A DNA stretch of 64,000 nt from Eunapius fragilis (taxonomy: Eukaryota > Porifera > Demospongiae > Spongillida > Spongillidae), in the NCBI GenBank assembly GCA_963681505.1, contig OY811978.1:8639236-8703235 (forward strand), in the 5' to 3' direction. Below are positions 12,501 through 22,407 of this stretch, piece after piece. Numbering within the stretch: the stretch's first letter is position 1; the number at the start of each line of letters is the position of its first letter. The translations under genes were made by a program, and so were the position numbers. Under the pieces are notes generated by a model, which ran no database searches, was not told where the DNA came from, and was given only the letters and a program-made list of their open reading frames with translations.

Positions 12501-15500
12501 TTGTACTCCTTTAACCCTGTTCACTACAGTGCTAAGAACTGTATCTGTTTCTTAACAGGTTGTGTAGATTGCAGACAAATAAAGTTATGGGATTGAAATG
12601 TGTGACCTGGATTTGGTTATTAATAACTTAATGGAACTATTTTCAACTGAAATGTGTACATCATTAAGTAGTCGAACATATAAAAATGTTTTACAAATTG
12701 TTAATTCATATGCTTTTAATTCCCACTCATCTTATTGGATGTTCGTGTAACTGTACAGAACATTTCATCCGGTTGCAGCAACAAGATGAAGGAATACATC
12801 TAGTTCTATGCTGTGATTGATATCTAAAGGCATATTGTTTGTGTTTTCTCAACTCATTTAGTTTTGCATGACGCAATAATCTTGGCATCTCGCATTGAAG
12901 TTTTGTTAATACAGATTTCATTTTTATGTAATGTAGGTGATGAAATTGGTGATTACTTAGTTAAAATCAAGCCAATTAATCAGATCGCCTCAAAAATCAA
13001 GGCGCTTCCGCACTAGCAGGATTAAAATCTGCATTCGGTTTATGTCCACACGGGGCAATTGGTATTCATTAACCAAATTCATTGACCCCAAATGTGGATC
13101 GATTCGGTTTGCAGTCACTAGTGTCTAAATCACACAGGTGAGATGGACAAGCATCGTCATAGCTGGATGTGCTTGATTAGTAGTGTCATTATCACTTATG
13201 GAGCGGCCGGCCATCTTTGTGCCACACTAAATCCTTCATCTTGGTGTGCAAATGAACTGTAACCAAATGAATCAATCTAGGCTTTACTGCTGTAAGCCTT
13301 TTCTGCAGTGGCTTTGTGGGTCATCTGTTTCTCTGACCTGCAGTTTCTGTACCTTCCCTTTCTTCTCCATGGTAGCTTACCTACCTCATGTCGGACAGGA
13401 TTAGTTGAGTCCCCAGAAGTGAAACGTCTTCCCAGATTTTATAACTGGCTTAAATAAACCTCGATTTAGTGGGGGAACAGCACCAAAGTACTGTGCAATG
13501 TGATGGTCACAGGTGAAGAGGCAAAATCATATGGTCCATGCACCTTTTAATGTCTCATACTACACGTTTCTGAAGGTTGTAACCATCCTTGTGAGGTGCG
13601 ACTAACATGCAGTTGCAAATCCAACAATGAATAAATAATGATTGGCTTGAGGCAAACGTATGGTCACATGGATACTTATTCATGGTTGGATTTTGCAACT
13701 ACAAGGTGACTTCAGGCCTCATACTGAAGGTTAAAAACTATAACTCCCTATTCTTGTGCACCTCATAAAAATATTGGCACATGGACCATATGGCTTTGCC
13801 CGTCACGCTGGACCATATGGCTTTGCCCGTCACACTGGACCATATGGCTTTGCCCATCACACTGGACCATATGGCTTTGCCCGTCACACTGGACCATATG
13901 GCTTTGCCCGTCACACTGGACCATATGGCTTTGCCCGTCACACTGGACCATATGGCTTTGCCCGTCACACTGGACCATATGGCTTTGCCCGTCACACTGG
14001 ACCATATGGCTTTGCCCGTAACACTGGACCATATGGCTTTGCCCGTCACACTGGACCATATGGCTTTGTCCGTCACACTGGACCATATGGCTTTGTCCAT
14101 CACACTGGACCATATGGCTTTGTCCATCACACTGGACCATATGGCTTTGTCCGTCACACTGGACCATATGGCTTTGCCCGTCACACTGGCACTGTGCTTC
14201 CTTTATGCACACCTAATAATTCATCAACCTTACCTGGTTTAGAGAATTGTCTATATTTAAGGACTGCCGTACTTAATAAGAATGATTGGAGGATTAACAA
14301 ATAAAATCACCACAAAGCTCTCGATAATTTTTGATCCTTGTGAAGATGGCCTAGTGCCTCAAAAGTTAGGCACTATGCCTTAATGGACCTAAGAGTGTTG
14401 AAATCGTTTTTTGGTATTTTAGACTGTAACCTTCAGGAGCAGATGTTGTATCACATGCAAGCTGTTTGCTTTAATGTCCTTAAATGGAGACATGTCCGCA
14501 CCCCATATAAAGTAGTTGTTCCATATAAGGATATACATGCCCTTATTAGGATAGCCTGTATTATACCTGTCCTTATAAGGATATTTATACCATCAGACTC
14601 TGCCTACCGACTACGACCACCATCTGGGGGAGGTGTTAGGAAGCCACCAACAGCTCAACAGAAGTGTAAGGAGTGTGTGATGAGAGATTGTGATGGTGTG
14701 ATGAGGGGATATTGTGATGGTGTGATGAGAGACATTGTGATGGTGTGATGAGGGGATATTGTGATGGTTTGATGAGAGACATTGTGATGGTGTGATGAGG
14801 GGATATTGTGATGGTGTGATGAGGAGATATTGTGATGGTTTGATAAGAGACATTGTGATGGTGTGATGAGGAGATGTTGTGATGGTGTGATGAGGAGATA
14901 TTGTGATGGTGTGATGAGGGGATACTGTGGTGGTGTGATGAGGGGATATTGTGATGGTGTGATGAGGGGATATTGTGATGGTTTGATGAGGGAATATTGT
15001 GGTAGTGTGATGAGGGGGATATTGTGATGAGAGGGATATTGTGATGGTGTGATGAGGGGATATTGTGATGGTATAATGAGGGGATATTGTGATGGGTATA
15101 ATAAGGGGATATTGCGATGGTGTGATGAGAAGGATATTGTGGTGGTGTGATGAGAGGGATATTGTGGTGGTGTGATGAGGGGATATTGTGGTGGTGTGAT
15201 GAGGGAGATATTGTGATGGTGTGATGAGGGGATATTGTGATGGTGTGATGAGGGGATATTGTGATGGTTTGATGAGAGACATTGTGATGGTGTGATGAGG
15301 GGATATTGTGATGGTGTGATGAGGAGATATTGTGATGGTTTGATAAGAGACATTGTGATGGTGTGATGAGGAGATATTGTGATGGTGTGATGGGGGATAT
15401 TGTGATGGTTTGATGAGAGACATTGTGATGGTGTGATGAGATGTTGTGATGGTGTGATGAGGAGATATTGTGATGGTGTGATGAGGGGATACTGTGGTGG

Positions 15501-18500
15501 TGTGATGAGGGGATATTGTGATGGTGTGATGAGGGGATATTGTGATGGTTTGATGAGGGAATATTGTGGTAGTGTGATGAGGGGGATATTGTGATGAGAG
15601 GGATATTGTGATGGTGTGATGAGGAGATATTGTGATGGGTATAATGAGGGGATATTGCGATGGTGTGATGAGAAGGATATTGTGGTGGTGTGATGAGGGG
15701 ATATTGTGGTGGTGTGATGAGGGGGATATTGTGATGGTGTGATGAGGGGATATTGTGATGGTGTGATGAGGGGATATTGTGGTGAATACATTTACATCAA
15801 TCCACACTAGCTTTTGTTGAAGAGAATTGTGAGTCAGGGATAGTGGTGGAGAAAGAGGATGAATCTGGAATCTCAGGTTGGCCACACCCACTATTGACTA
15901 GTGCTGTTCTTTGAATACCACACCCTACCACACCCTCCCTCCACCATACCCTCCACACCAAATACCACACCTCCCACACCACACCCTCCCTCTTTCCCAG
16001 AGATGAAGGTTGGGGGCGTGGCCACGGAGGCGGAGCTCCAACAAGCCATGCAGGCCCTCCATGATAAACAGGAGGCAGCCTTCCAAGTGTGTGAGCGCAT
16101 GTTCAACGCACTGTTGGCCTGGGCCTCTACCAAAGACGTACGTTATCTGCTGGCCGCACAGAGGAGTCTGACAGCTGTTCAGAACCAGGAGGGAGACACG
16201 TGAGTGTGTGTGTGTATGTATGTATGTGTGTGTGTGTGTGTGAGTGTGTGAGTGTTTGCATATGTATTTATGTATGTACATGTATGTATGTATTTATGTA
16301 CGTATGTATGTATGTATGTATGTATGTATGTATGTATGTATGTATGTATGTATGTATGTATGTATGTATGTATGTATATATATGTTTATATGTCTGTACC
16401 GTAAAATCTCAATTAAGCACAGCAGAGTCTATTTGGGGCTAAAAACGCTTGTGTTGAAGATTTGGATACTTGCCATAGAAATACCAGCGCTGTTGTAAGG
16501 GTGGTTGAAGGTTGCACATATGCTTGGTTGCAATCCAAAGACCTGGCAAAGCCAGGGTATGTCATTATGGTGGTGTTGTGGGGGGTATTTATGTTTGTAG
16601 TCCCAAATAGACGTCGTAACGTTTTTATGTTATTATGTTTTATGTATGTTGTAAGCATGGTCCTTACCTCGGGACAAATTTATTTTATTTATTTAGTACA
16701 AATTGGGCAATGTTCACCACCAAGTGTGTGACAATTTCAATTTTGTTCATTTCAGCCATTAAAAAATTCTATCCAATAGCAAATCTCTTATTTTTCTTGC
16801 TCGTGTCCTCCTATTTAGTGCCCTCCACTTAGCCATCATTCACAACCATCAGGATGTGGTCCTCCAGTTGCTGGATGTCTTGCCTCAGCTACCTCCATCA
16901 GAGACCCCAGTGGTTGACTGCCTCAATAACTCCCACCAGGTACGTGTCACTAATGGCCACCTCCCCCCAGTGCTGATACATGTACGTGCATACACCATTT
17001 GGTGCTGCATAAAGTGTTAAATAATATACAGGACAGTGTCCAAGCCTTGTGATACTTAATGTATAGTTCAGTGCAGTGCCTTATGATGGATAGTCCAATT
17101 TGCGTAATAATCATTGGAGGCTCTTTAGAGTTCACGGAAAATCAAAATATGAAAAACCACCCACTGGACTGTCTCATATATAATTTGGTAACTCTTATGA
17201 CAAGAGGGCCATGGGGTCTGGTATACTATGGACCACTAGTGATGGACCTTGAACCTGATGTTTACCCTTGGTGGGCTATTTTTAACAATGATGTCATTTC
17301 ATACCTCCTCCCCATCCACTTTCACTCTCCTCCCCAGTCCCCTCTCCACCTAGCCGTGCTCACTCGTCAGCACAAGGTGATCCAGTACTTGCTGAAGGCC
17401 AACGCCAACCCTCTGGTCTGTGACCGCAAAGGAGACACTCCGCTCCACCTAGCCTGCAGCATTGGGTTTGCCAGTGGGGCCAGTGTCTTTGTCAGCAGGG
17501 GTAACCATGTCAACACAGAGGGGTGTCGCTACCCTGAGCTCAGTGTGCGCAACAATGCAGGTAATGTCCTCCGTCACGTGTGGGCGTGGCTATGGGAGGG
17601 ACATATATAATGGGTGTGGCCATGGTATAAAGTTTGCAGGCAGGGATGAACAGTACTATAAATACAAATGATAGAATATCATTTAAAAAAAATCTAAACA
17701 AATGGCATCAATTTAATTCTCCCTCACTCTCTCCTACCCTCCTCTCCCTCTCTCCCCTCCCCACACACACAGGTCTCACACCTCTCCATGTTGCTGTGTT
17801 GGGTGGTCACCAAGAGTGTGTGAAGCTACTGGTGAACTCTCAGGTGGACGTGAACATGCAGGACAGCAAGTCTGGCAAGACAGCACTCCACTGTGCTGTG
17901 GAGAAGGGAGACCTCACCCTCACTGGGTACCTTCTTACACAGGTGGGTGGTAGCCATGGGGACTATACATGACGTATGGGCTGTGTGTGTGGGTGCATTT
18001 ACCCCTGGCTATGCTTACACACATGTAGACTGAAGCTGACCCAAATGCTTGTGACTTCTCTGGAAGCACACCTCTTCATGTAGCCGCTGGTCTTGGCATG
18101 TCTGCCATTGTGTCTCTTCTGTTAGCTGGAGGTGGGTGTGTCTAAGTACATGTGTGACATAGCCACTGAGTACACATGTTAAGTACATGTGTGACATAGC
18201 CACTGAGTACACGTGTTAAGTACATGTGTGAGATAGCCACTGAGTACACGTGTTAAGTACATGTGTGACATAGCCACTGAGTGCACATGTTAAGTACATG
18301 TGTGACATAGCCACTGAGTACACGTGTTAAGTACATGTGTGAGATAGCCACTGAGTACACATGTTAAGTACATGTGTGACATAGCCACTGAGTGCACATG
18401 TTAAGTACATGGGTGACATAGCCACTGAGTACACATGTTAAGTACATGTGTGAGATAGCCACTGAGTACACGTGTTAAGTACATGTGTGACATAGCCACT

Positions 18501-20867
18501 GAGTACACATGTTAAGTACATGTGTGACATAGCCACCGAGTACACGTGTTAAGTACATGTGTGACATAGCCACCGAGTACACGTGTTAAGTACATGTGTG
18601 ACATAGCCACTGAGTGCACATGTTAAGTACATGTGTGACATAGCCACTGAGTACACATGTTATGTACATGTGTGACATAGCCACTGAGTACACATGTTAA
18701 GTACATGTGTGACATAGCCACTGAGTGCACATGTTAAGTACATGGGTGACATAGCCACTGAGTACACATGTTAAGTACATGTATGAGATAGCCACTGAGT
18801 ACACATGTTAAGTACATGTGTGACATAGCCACTGAGTACACATGTTAAGTACATGTGTGACATAGCCACTGAGTACACATGTTAAGTACATGTGTGACAT
18901 GTTCTGTTTATGTATCATGGTCCACACATCACTATCCATCATGAAGTCATGAGGTAATGCAATCACTGTGGGTCATTAGCATGTGGGGAATAACAGGGAA
19001 ATGTTTGTGTACCAATATTGATGTGTAAATAAAGTTGTTATTTATTGGATGTTGTACCAGGTGCAAGTGTAAGGCAAATAAACACTGAAGGGGAAACCCC
19101 ACTGACCCATGCTGAATGTGCTAATCATGATGAGATTGTGAAGCTTCTGCAAAATGCACTGAAGCAGGAGGGAGGGGAGGTGGTTGAGAATGAAGGTGAG
19201 CCTGTGTGTGTGTTAGAAGGAATGTTGTGTTCAGTTTGTATTGTGGCCTCATGTTTTTACTAAACTGTTTATTTCATAGTCTTGATGGTTCTGATTACCT
19301 CATGATCAACATTGGGATGTATTGCCTCATGATCAATGATGTTCTGATTACCTCATGATCAATGATGGGATGTATTACCTCATAATCAACATTGGGATGT
19401 ATTACCTCATGACCAATGATGGGATGTATTGCCTCATGATCAATGATGTTCTGATTACCTCATGATCAATGATGGGATGTATTACCTCATAATCAACATT
19501 GGGATGTATTACCTCATGATCAATGATGGGATGTATTACCCATGCTCAATGATGGGATGTATTGCCTCTACATTTCAGATCCTCTTTCCAGTCAGCTAAA
19601 GTCTGTGAGCATCAAGACAGAGGGAGATATGGAAAATCTTGACTTCAGAGCAAGGATTTCTCTGGCAGTGTTGTTGGACTCCACCAAGGAAGGAGCTGAT
19701 TGGAGGTAGTGTCTACATAACACAGAATAGAAGTTTTTGTTACCATGGTGCATATGTGTGTTAAGGTAGCATCCATTGTGTGCTTTAGTACTGTTGATGG
19801 ATTTGAAGTGGTTAGGTCTTTCACCCATTGGCAAGAGCTATTATACAGATCACCATACACTGTCATGACTAGCTTGGTTGTGTGTGTAGCAAGTAGTCAC
19901 CAGTGTGTGCGTTATGACGTGGTGTATGCTGTTACACCCCAGGGAGCTGTGCCAACGCCTTAACATGGGAGACTATGCCTCCACTCTTCAATCAATGACC
20001 AGTCCCACCAAAGAACTCCTGGTAGCGTATGAGGTGAGGGCAATGTTACCTCCACCCAGGTGATCATCAATGACACCTTGTGAGGAGGACCCATCAGTAC
20101 ATCCCTAAGTACATGTGTTCTGATGTGCCCCCCCACCTCATATGTAGGCATCAGATGGATGTATTGCAGACCTGAGACAGGCACTTGTTGATATGGACAG
20201 GAAGGATGCAGTGATTGTCATAGACCGCTTCTCTGTGGAGGACTCTGGTGAGCACTCCATGTCTCAGTCAAAGTCCTCTCAGATAAGGAGTGCACCAGGT
20301 AAATGTGCAGCGAAAGTGTAGGGGTCTGGGGACCAGTGACGTCACAGTATATCTAATTATGCATAATGAGAGGGTTTTCCAATATTACTGCCTACCCCAT
20401 TCTATGAACTGTGAGCTGGTATTCAAATGCTATGTTGAACTTTGCTATACAGTAGCTGGTGTTTGTACTTCCAAACGTACGTCCCTCATTCCCATCCATG
20501 TTGAAGTTCGATATACATTTGGCTAGTGAGGCTATGTACACAGTCAGTTTTCCACACATCCAAAGCAGATCTGCTACCCTAAGGAAGTTATTCAGCCATT
20601 TTATTTTGATCCTGACACTATTGGGTTCTATGGGAAATAAAGTCCCCCTTATGGCTGATTCCTTTGGGTTAAGTGGATGTGTTGAAAACTGGTTCAGTAC
20701 ATAAGTGTAGCTGTAGGCTTATAATACCTCAGGATCCACATGATTTAACCCCTGGGACACTTAATAACCAAAATCATGATGATAATGTATGCACCCTCAG
20801 TGTATGGATCTGAGAACATTCTACCACGAGCCCTTCTGGACTCTGGCCTAGGATCTGCAGCTAATTC

Positions 20868-20910
<43 letters not shown>

Positions 20911-21141
20911 GCGTGTGTGTGAGTGTGGTGCATGTGTGTGTGCGTGTGCATGCGTTTGTGCAAAAGTTCAGCATGTGAGATGTATCCTGGTGAATGTTTA
21001 ATATGATGTCATTAACCCTCCTCCTACACTTAACCCCTAGCCTTGTCTTTGCCTCCACCTACAGGCCATGAATATCACCACACCCACATCCTGTCTGCTG
21101 ACCAAGATCCTTATCCATCTCTTGCCACTACACACTCCTGA
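60..21141 (+). CDS. NFKB1-like: NF-kB p105/p100-like transcription factor (5' end outside window)
   Basis: Dimeric Rel-family transcription factor whose C-terminal ankyrin half acts as a built-in IkB. Exons: 60-164, 1496-1647, 2882-3015, 3302-3457, 3881-3985, 4972-5078, 5714-5852, 6636-6803, 7374-7760, 9116-9178, 14597-14665, 15811-15876, 16001-16199, 16819-16939, 17338-17560, 17773-17942, 18029-18131, 19061-19195, 19579-19705, 19943-20033, 20148-20298, 20801-20869, 21065-21141. All junctions are GT-AG and phase-compatible; the sum is 3117 nt (1038 codons plus stop). Order: Rel homology domain (residues 1-298 as visible), basic NLS and poly-Gly (300-355), Gly/Pro/Gln linker (356-616), seven ankyrin repeats (617-866), death domain (about 880-970), two DSGxxS motifs and tail. 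Exons 11 and 12 are the least certain, supported by phase and splice sites only. The N-terminal start and promoter lie upstream of base 1. Confidence 0.93.
290..963 (+). repeat. Minisatellite, 37/45-bp unit, NF-kB intron 1
   Basis: About 16 copies built on a core AACTCCCCAGTGTGCACCGT followed by a CATCATGAGGTGT segment. Two unit lengths alternate, with or without an extra AGCCCATT, giving a mixed array. Confidence 0.95.
1005..1350 (+). repeat. Minisatellite, GATGGAAGTGATGTG unit, NF-kB intron 1
   Basis: A 15-bp unit and an 18-bp variant with an extra GTG are repeated about 20 times. The array is open in several minus-strand frames (His/Thr/Ser repeats), which is a by-product of its period and not a gene. 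Confidence 0.95.
2006..2427 (+). repeat. Minisatellite, 20-bp unit, NF-kB intron 2
   Basis: About 20 copies of GGTAAAGGGTGTCACTGATG with GGG/GAG/GGC variants. Each unit contains a GGTAAAG donor-like string, so decoy splice donors are present in tandem. Confidence 0.95.
2555..2763 (+). repeat. GT-rich low-complexity tract, NF-kB intron 2
   Basis: Interrupted (GT)n/(TTTG)n run ending in a pure (GT) stretch at about 2725-2763. Confidence 0.9.
3478..3531 (+). repeat. (TG)n microsatellite, NF-kB intron 4
   Basis: Near-perfect TG dinucleotide run starting 20 bases after the donor of exon 4. Confidence 0.95.
3598..3872 (+). repeat. Minisatellite, TGTCCACCTACTCACAC unit, NF-kB intron 4
   Basis: A degenerate 19-35-bp unit is repeated about 12 times up to the acceptor of exon 5. 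Confidence 0.9.
4012..4535 (+). repeat. Minisatellite, 26-bp unit, NF-kB intron 5
   Basis: About 20 copies built on GGAGGCATGTGATGGGAGGA. Homogeneous apart from GGTGTGG/GCTGTGG variants. Period 26 leaves all minus-strand frames open as His/Pro/Ser repeats, which are not genes. Confidence 0.95.
4690..4833 (+). repeat. Minisatellite, 21-bp CCTCC-rich unit, NF-kB intron 5
   Basis: About seven perfect copies of CTCCCTCCACCTCCTCCACC. The run is pyrimidine/cytosine-rich on the coding strand, opposite to the G-rich polarity of most neighbours, and is followed by a (CA)n run at 4892-4912. Confidence 0.95.
5084..5136 (+). repeat. Three 17-bp repeats just after exon 6 donor
   Basis: TATGGTGTATTTCCATA units begin at the donor of exon 6 (GTATGGTG), so the first unit contains the splice donor sequence and later units carry copies of it. 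Confidence 0.85.
5217..5522 (+). repeat. Minisatellite, about 24-bp unit, NF-kB intron 6
   Basis: About 12 copies of GTGTACATGTTTACATGTAT with GT-length variation; alternating purine/pyrimidine. Confidence 0.95.
5856..6325 (+). repeat. Minisatellite, 27-bp unit, then GT-rich tract, NF-kB intron 7
   Basis: About 13 copies containing CATCCATGTATGGTGTGCAT to 6212, then a (TATG/TGTG) low-complexity tail to about 6325. Because 27 is divisible by three, several frames stay open; no coding is inferred. Confidence 0.95.
6857..7118 (+). repeat. Minisatellite, GTTTAGTAGCTAATGGTGAC unit, NF-kB intron 8
   Basis: A compound array of TTTAGTAGCTAGGGGTG and TTTAATAGCTAATGGTGAC subunits, about 12 in all. 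Confidence 0.9.
7215..7340 (+). repeat. Four 27-bp repeats, NF-kB intron 8
   Basis: GGTACAACAATGTAGGCAT units lie just upstream of exon 9. Confidence 0.85.
7762..8852 (+). repeat. G-rich minisatellite, about 33-bp unit, NF-kB intron 9
   Basis: More than 30 copies of a unit made of GGATAGGGTGGTGGATGTGG plus AGGTGTGGTGAGAGG. It starts within a base or two of the exon 9 donor and shows internal higher-order blocks, with GATGTGAAGG variants at about 8052, 8425 and 8632. Clustered GGG/GGGG runs on the coding strand could form G-quadruplexes in DNA or pre-mRNA. Confidence 0.95.
8872..9090 (+). repeat. Minisatellite, about 30-bp unit, NF-kB intron 9
   Basis: About seven copies of GGGTGTGTACATGTGACCTT with variable C-runs between them. 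Confidence 0.9.
9443..9693. mobile_element. Palindromic MITE-like element in NF-kB intron 10
   Basis: Two inverted arms of about 90 nt (9443-9532 and 9604-9693) match with only a handful of mismatches around a loop of about 70 nt. Arm termini read GCTGGGGTCAGAT and ATCTGACCCCAGC. No coding capacity. A pair of direct repeats of about 44 nt (9373-9416 and 9984-10027, both with TTTATCAC-ATAAAAAC) brackets it and may mark a larger host element. Confidence 0.8.
10738..10846 (+). repeat. Four repeats of about 27 bp
   Basis: AGCTCACATGATATGCATG followed by TGACAGT or ATACAGT, four times. Confidence 0.9.
13781..14186 (+). repeat. Minisatellite, 27-bp unit x15, NF-kB intron 10
   Basis: Fifteen nearly perfect copies of GGACCATATGGCTTTGCCCG plus TCACACT. 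The period is a multiple of three and the array is open in at least two frames on each strand; these repetitive peptides are not taken as genes. Variants (CCCG, TCCG, TCCA) are clustered, as expected of local slippage or conversion. Confidence 0.97.
14670..15785 (+). repeat. Minisatellite, about 24-bp unit with higher-order duplication, NF-kB intron 11
   Basis: Units of GATATTGTGATGGTGTGATG plus AGGG fill the intron between exons 11 and 12. Variant blocks (for example GGAATATTGTGGTAG at about 14991 and again about 567 bp later) show that a block of roughly 0.57 kb was itself duplicated. Confidence 0.95.
16203..16380 (+). repeat. (GT)n and (TATG)n tract, NF-kB intron 13
   Basis: GT-rich run directly after the exon 13 donor, grading into a long tetranucleotide TATG array. 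Confidence 0.95.
16819..19195 (+). other. Ankyrin repeat exons 14-18 (IkB-like domain)
   Basis: Seven ankyrin repeats are read across exons 14-18: [90 protein letters not shown] and [15 protein letters not shown]. The TPLHxA core is intact in repeats 2-6 and drifts in 1 and 7. This part folds back over the RHD and retains the dimer in the cytoplasm in class I NF-kB proteins. The duplication breakpoint of the locus falls at the acceptor of exon 16, between repeats 3 and 4. Confidence 0.92.
18140..18905 (+). repeat. 37-bp minisatellite, unit A (about 20 copies)
   Basis: Lies in the NF-kB intron between exons 17 and 18. Unit core GTACATGTGTGACATAGCCA plus CTGAGTACACATGTTAA. The same array has about 63 copies in unit B and about 2 in unit C. 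Confidence 0.97.
19285..19570 (+). repeat. 27-bp minisatellite, unit A
   Basis: Unit core CCTCATGATCAATGATGGGA plus TGTATTA, in the intron before exon 19. It is expanded in unit B and shorter in unit C. Confidence 0.95.
19579..20298 (+). other. Death domain exons 19-21 with DSGEHS motif
   Basis: Exon 19 ends with [13 protein letters not shown], the start of the helix 1-2 region of the p105/p100 death domain; exon 20 continues [15 protein letters not shown] and exon 21 [16 protein letters not shown]. Immediately after the domain, exon 21 encodes [13 protein letters not shown], a DSGxxS motif. An upstream donor at CTCTG/GTGAGC inside exon 21 would skip this motif in frame, so alternative splicing could remove it; the longer exon is preferred because its end is conserved in the other two copies. 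Confidence 0.9.
20801..21141 (+). other. C-terminal degron exon 22 and tail exon 23
   Basis: Exon 22 (69 nt) encodes [15 protein letters not shown], containing DSGLGS, an exact DSG-hydrophobic-x-S consensus as used by IKK and beta-TrCP in IkB proteins and p105. Exon 23 encodes a His/Asp-rich 25-codon tail ending LATTHS then TGA at 21139-21141. Exon 22 starts and ends in phase 1 and is skippable without frameshift. It is preceded by ACCCTCAG and followed by a (GT)n tract. Confidence 0.85.
20870..20952 (+). repeat. (GT)n tract after exon 22, unit A
   Basis: Starts at the exon 22 donor (CAG/GTGTGT); also present at 34033 and 49764 in units B and C. Confidence 0.95.
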
Positions 21142-21970
21142 TGATGTGTCCCTGTTCACTGATCACTGCCTACTCACTCATGGACTTCTCAACCACTCAC
21201 GCTGCTTGCATATAAGTGCATGTATTTTATTAGTTAGAGTTCTTCCTTTTCTGAGTTTACAATTTTTTATAGTGTAGACTTTGTATTAGATGTGATTTTG
21301 AATATTGCTGCACTCTTTGTTTCTATTGATGAAGACAATTCTAAAATTTATTTCCAAGGGCTGAAGGCTATTACTCAGTATGTCATGTTCAGTTTAGGAA
21401 CATGCCTGAAGATGTTATTGGCATCACCAATGTAACCAGAATTTGAGGAGCTTTTAGCTAATGATAGTGTTGTATCCTCTGACCTCTGTTTAAAATCAGC
21501 AGATGCACAGCCACATGAAGACACCACTCGACCACTCCAAGACCACAAGTGGATGCCTCTCTGCCTTCACATCAGAGCACCCCCTCCCCCTCCTGCTCTA
21601 AGATCTTAATTTGAACCAAAGCAATTTGTACGAAATACTAGCTTATATGAACACCTGTAATATAGTTGCAGCAGGCCCCACCTCCACCCTCAGCCTATGT
21701 GTCCCCTGATTCCTAATATATATGGTGGTATATCAGGATCCCCAAATGATGTCTACTTGTAGTGAGGGTTGCATCTACTGTTGGAGAGAGAGGGTTATAC
21801 TGTGTGGAAGGGCGGGGGGAGGGGGGGGGGAGGGGGGTTGGTGAGCATCTAATTTTGGAAGTGCAGCATCTATAGAAGTGGGTGTGAGAATGATGAATAC
21901 CACCATTAATGGTCTTATTTCAAAATAGTATGTTGTATATAACATGAAGAAAACAAACGCATGATAATCT
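21142..21970. other. 3' flank of NF-kB, unit A
   Basis: Sequence between the NF-kB stop and the MITE-derived segment, presumably including the 3' UTR. I found no clear AATAAA on the + strand. The segment recurs after the stop in units B and C. Confidence 0.5.
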
Positions 21971-21972
21971 GA

Positions 21973-22190
21973 GCAAGTTGGTGGCATATTGGATTGGAAG
22001 GAAGGAAACATGGGTCTTATAATAAGTTAGAGTCCTTTATTTTGCACACATACAATCTAATGTCCTAAAAACATGCTAAATATACAACTATTACATTTCC
22101 CCTTATTATTTGACCCTTGTTTTCTTCCATTTTACACCACTATTGCCTTCCAATCCTATGTGCCACCAACTTTCTCAAATAGAGAATGAT
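21973..22190. mobile_element. Old MITE copy (palindromic family), unit A
   Basis: Decayed inverted-repeat element: left arm with AAGTTGGTGGCATATTGGAT, right arm with TTACACCAC and GCCACCAACTTTCTC. Same family as the young copies at 62251 and 63649. Its presence at the same site in units B and C dates the insertion before the triplication. Confidence 0.7.
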
Positions 22191-22407
22191 TTTAGTTCTT
22201 GGAAAATTCTTTTAAGCTTCTAGAAAAAGGATAAGGTATAAGATGGTGATGATTTATCAGTACAGAGCTGTACTTCTGTAAAATGATACATGCACAACTT
22301 GACTCTTCATACATAAAAAGACAAACATCTATAGTTTGTACTGAAACAAAATACACGATATTGAATATGAACTTGTACATTCACCACAGCAGTACTTGTG
22401 TTATGAG

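Larger units (their letters stand above)
9694..14596. other. Remainder of NF-kB intron 10: no gene recognised
   Basis: AT-rich intronic sequence without convincing coding. It contains the repeats at 10738-10846 and 13781-14186, an inverted repeat at about 13610-13700 (AGTTGCAAATCCAAC and its near complement), and a segment at 9730-9860 that resembles 63330-63500 (TAAAAG-ACACGTGGT/TTATGA blocks), suggesting copies of one dispersed element. Scattered 60-90-codon open frames lack splice context or family similarity. Confidence 0.6.
9116..16199 (+). other. Linker exons 10-13 between GRR and ankyrin repeats
   Basis: Exon 10 (9116-9178) encodes a Gly/Lys/Glu segment. Exon 11 (14597-14665) encodes [18 protein letters not shown] and exon 12 (15811-15876) an acidic segment with [18 protein letters not shown]. 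Exon 13 (16001-16199) encodes a helical segment ending in [18 protein letters not shown], which resembles the region immediately before the first ankyrin repeat of p105. Exons 10, 11 and 12 all begin and end in phase 1, so exons 11 and 12 could be cassette exons; RNA is needed to confirm their inclusion. Confidence 0.7.

Noticed and set aside
13738-14304. Repetitive proteins (GPYGFARHT and DHMALPVTL) in both strands
   Set aside because: 27-bp period is a multiple of three and opens several frames at once; position is intronic and no start or splice signals stand out.
14597-16002. Direct joining of exon 11 to exon 13
   Set aside because: The junction would create a TAG codon (T plus AG); inserting exon 12 (15811-15876) keeps the frame, which is why exon 12 was included.
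20148-20255. Shorter form of NF-kB exon 21 ending at CTCTG/GTGAGC
   Set aside because: The longer form ending at 20298 is in frame, and its sequence including the donor is conserved in units B and C; kept only as a possible alternative splice.
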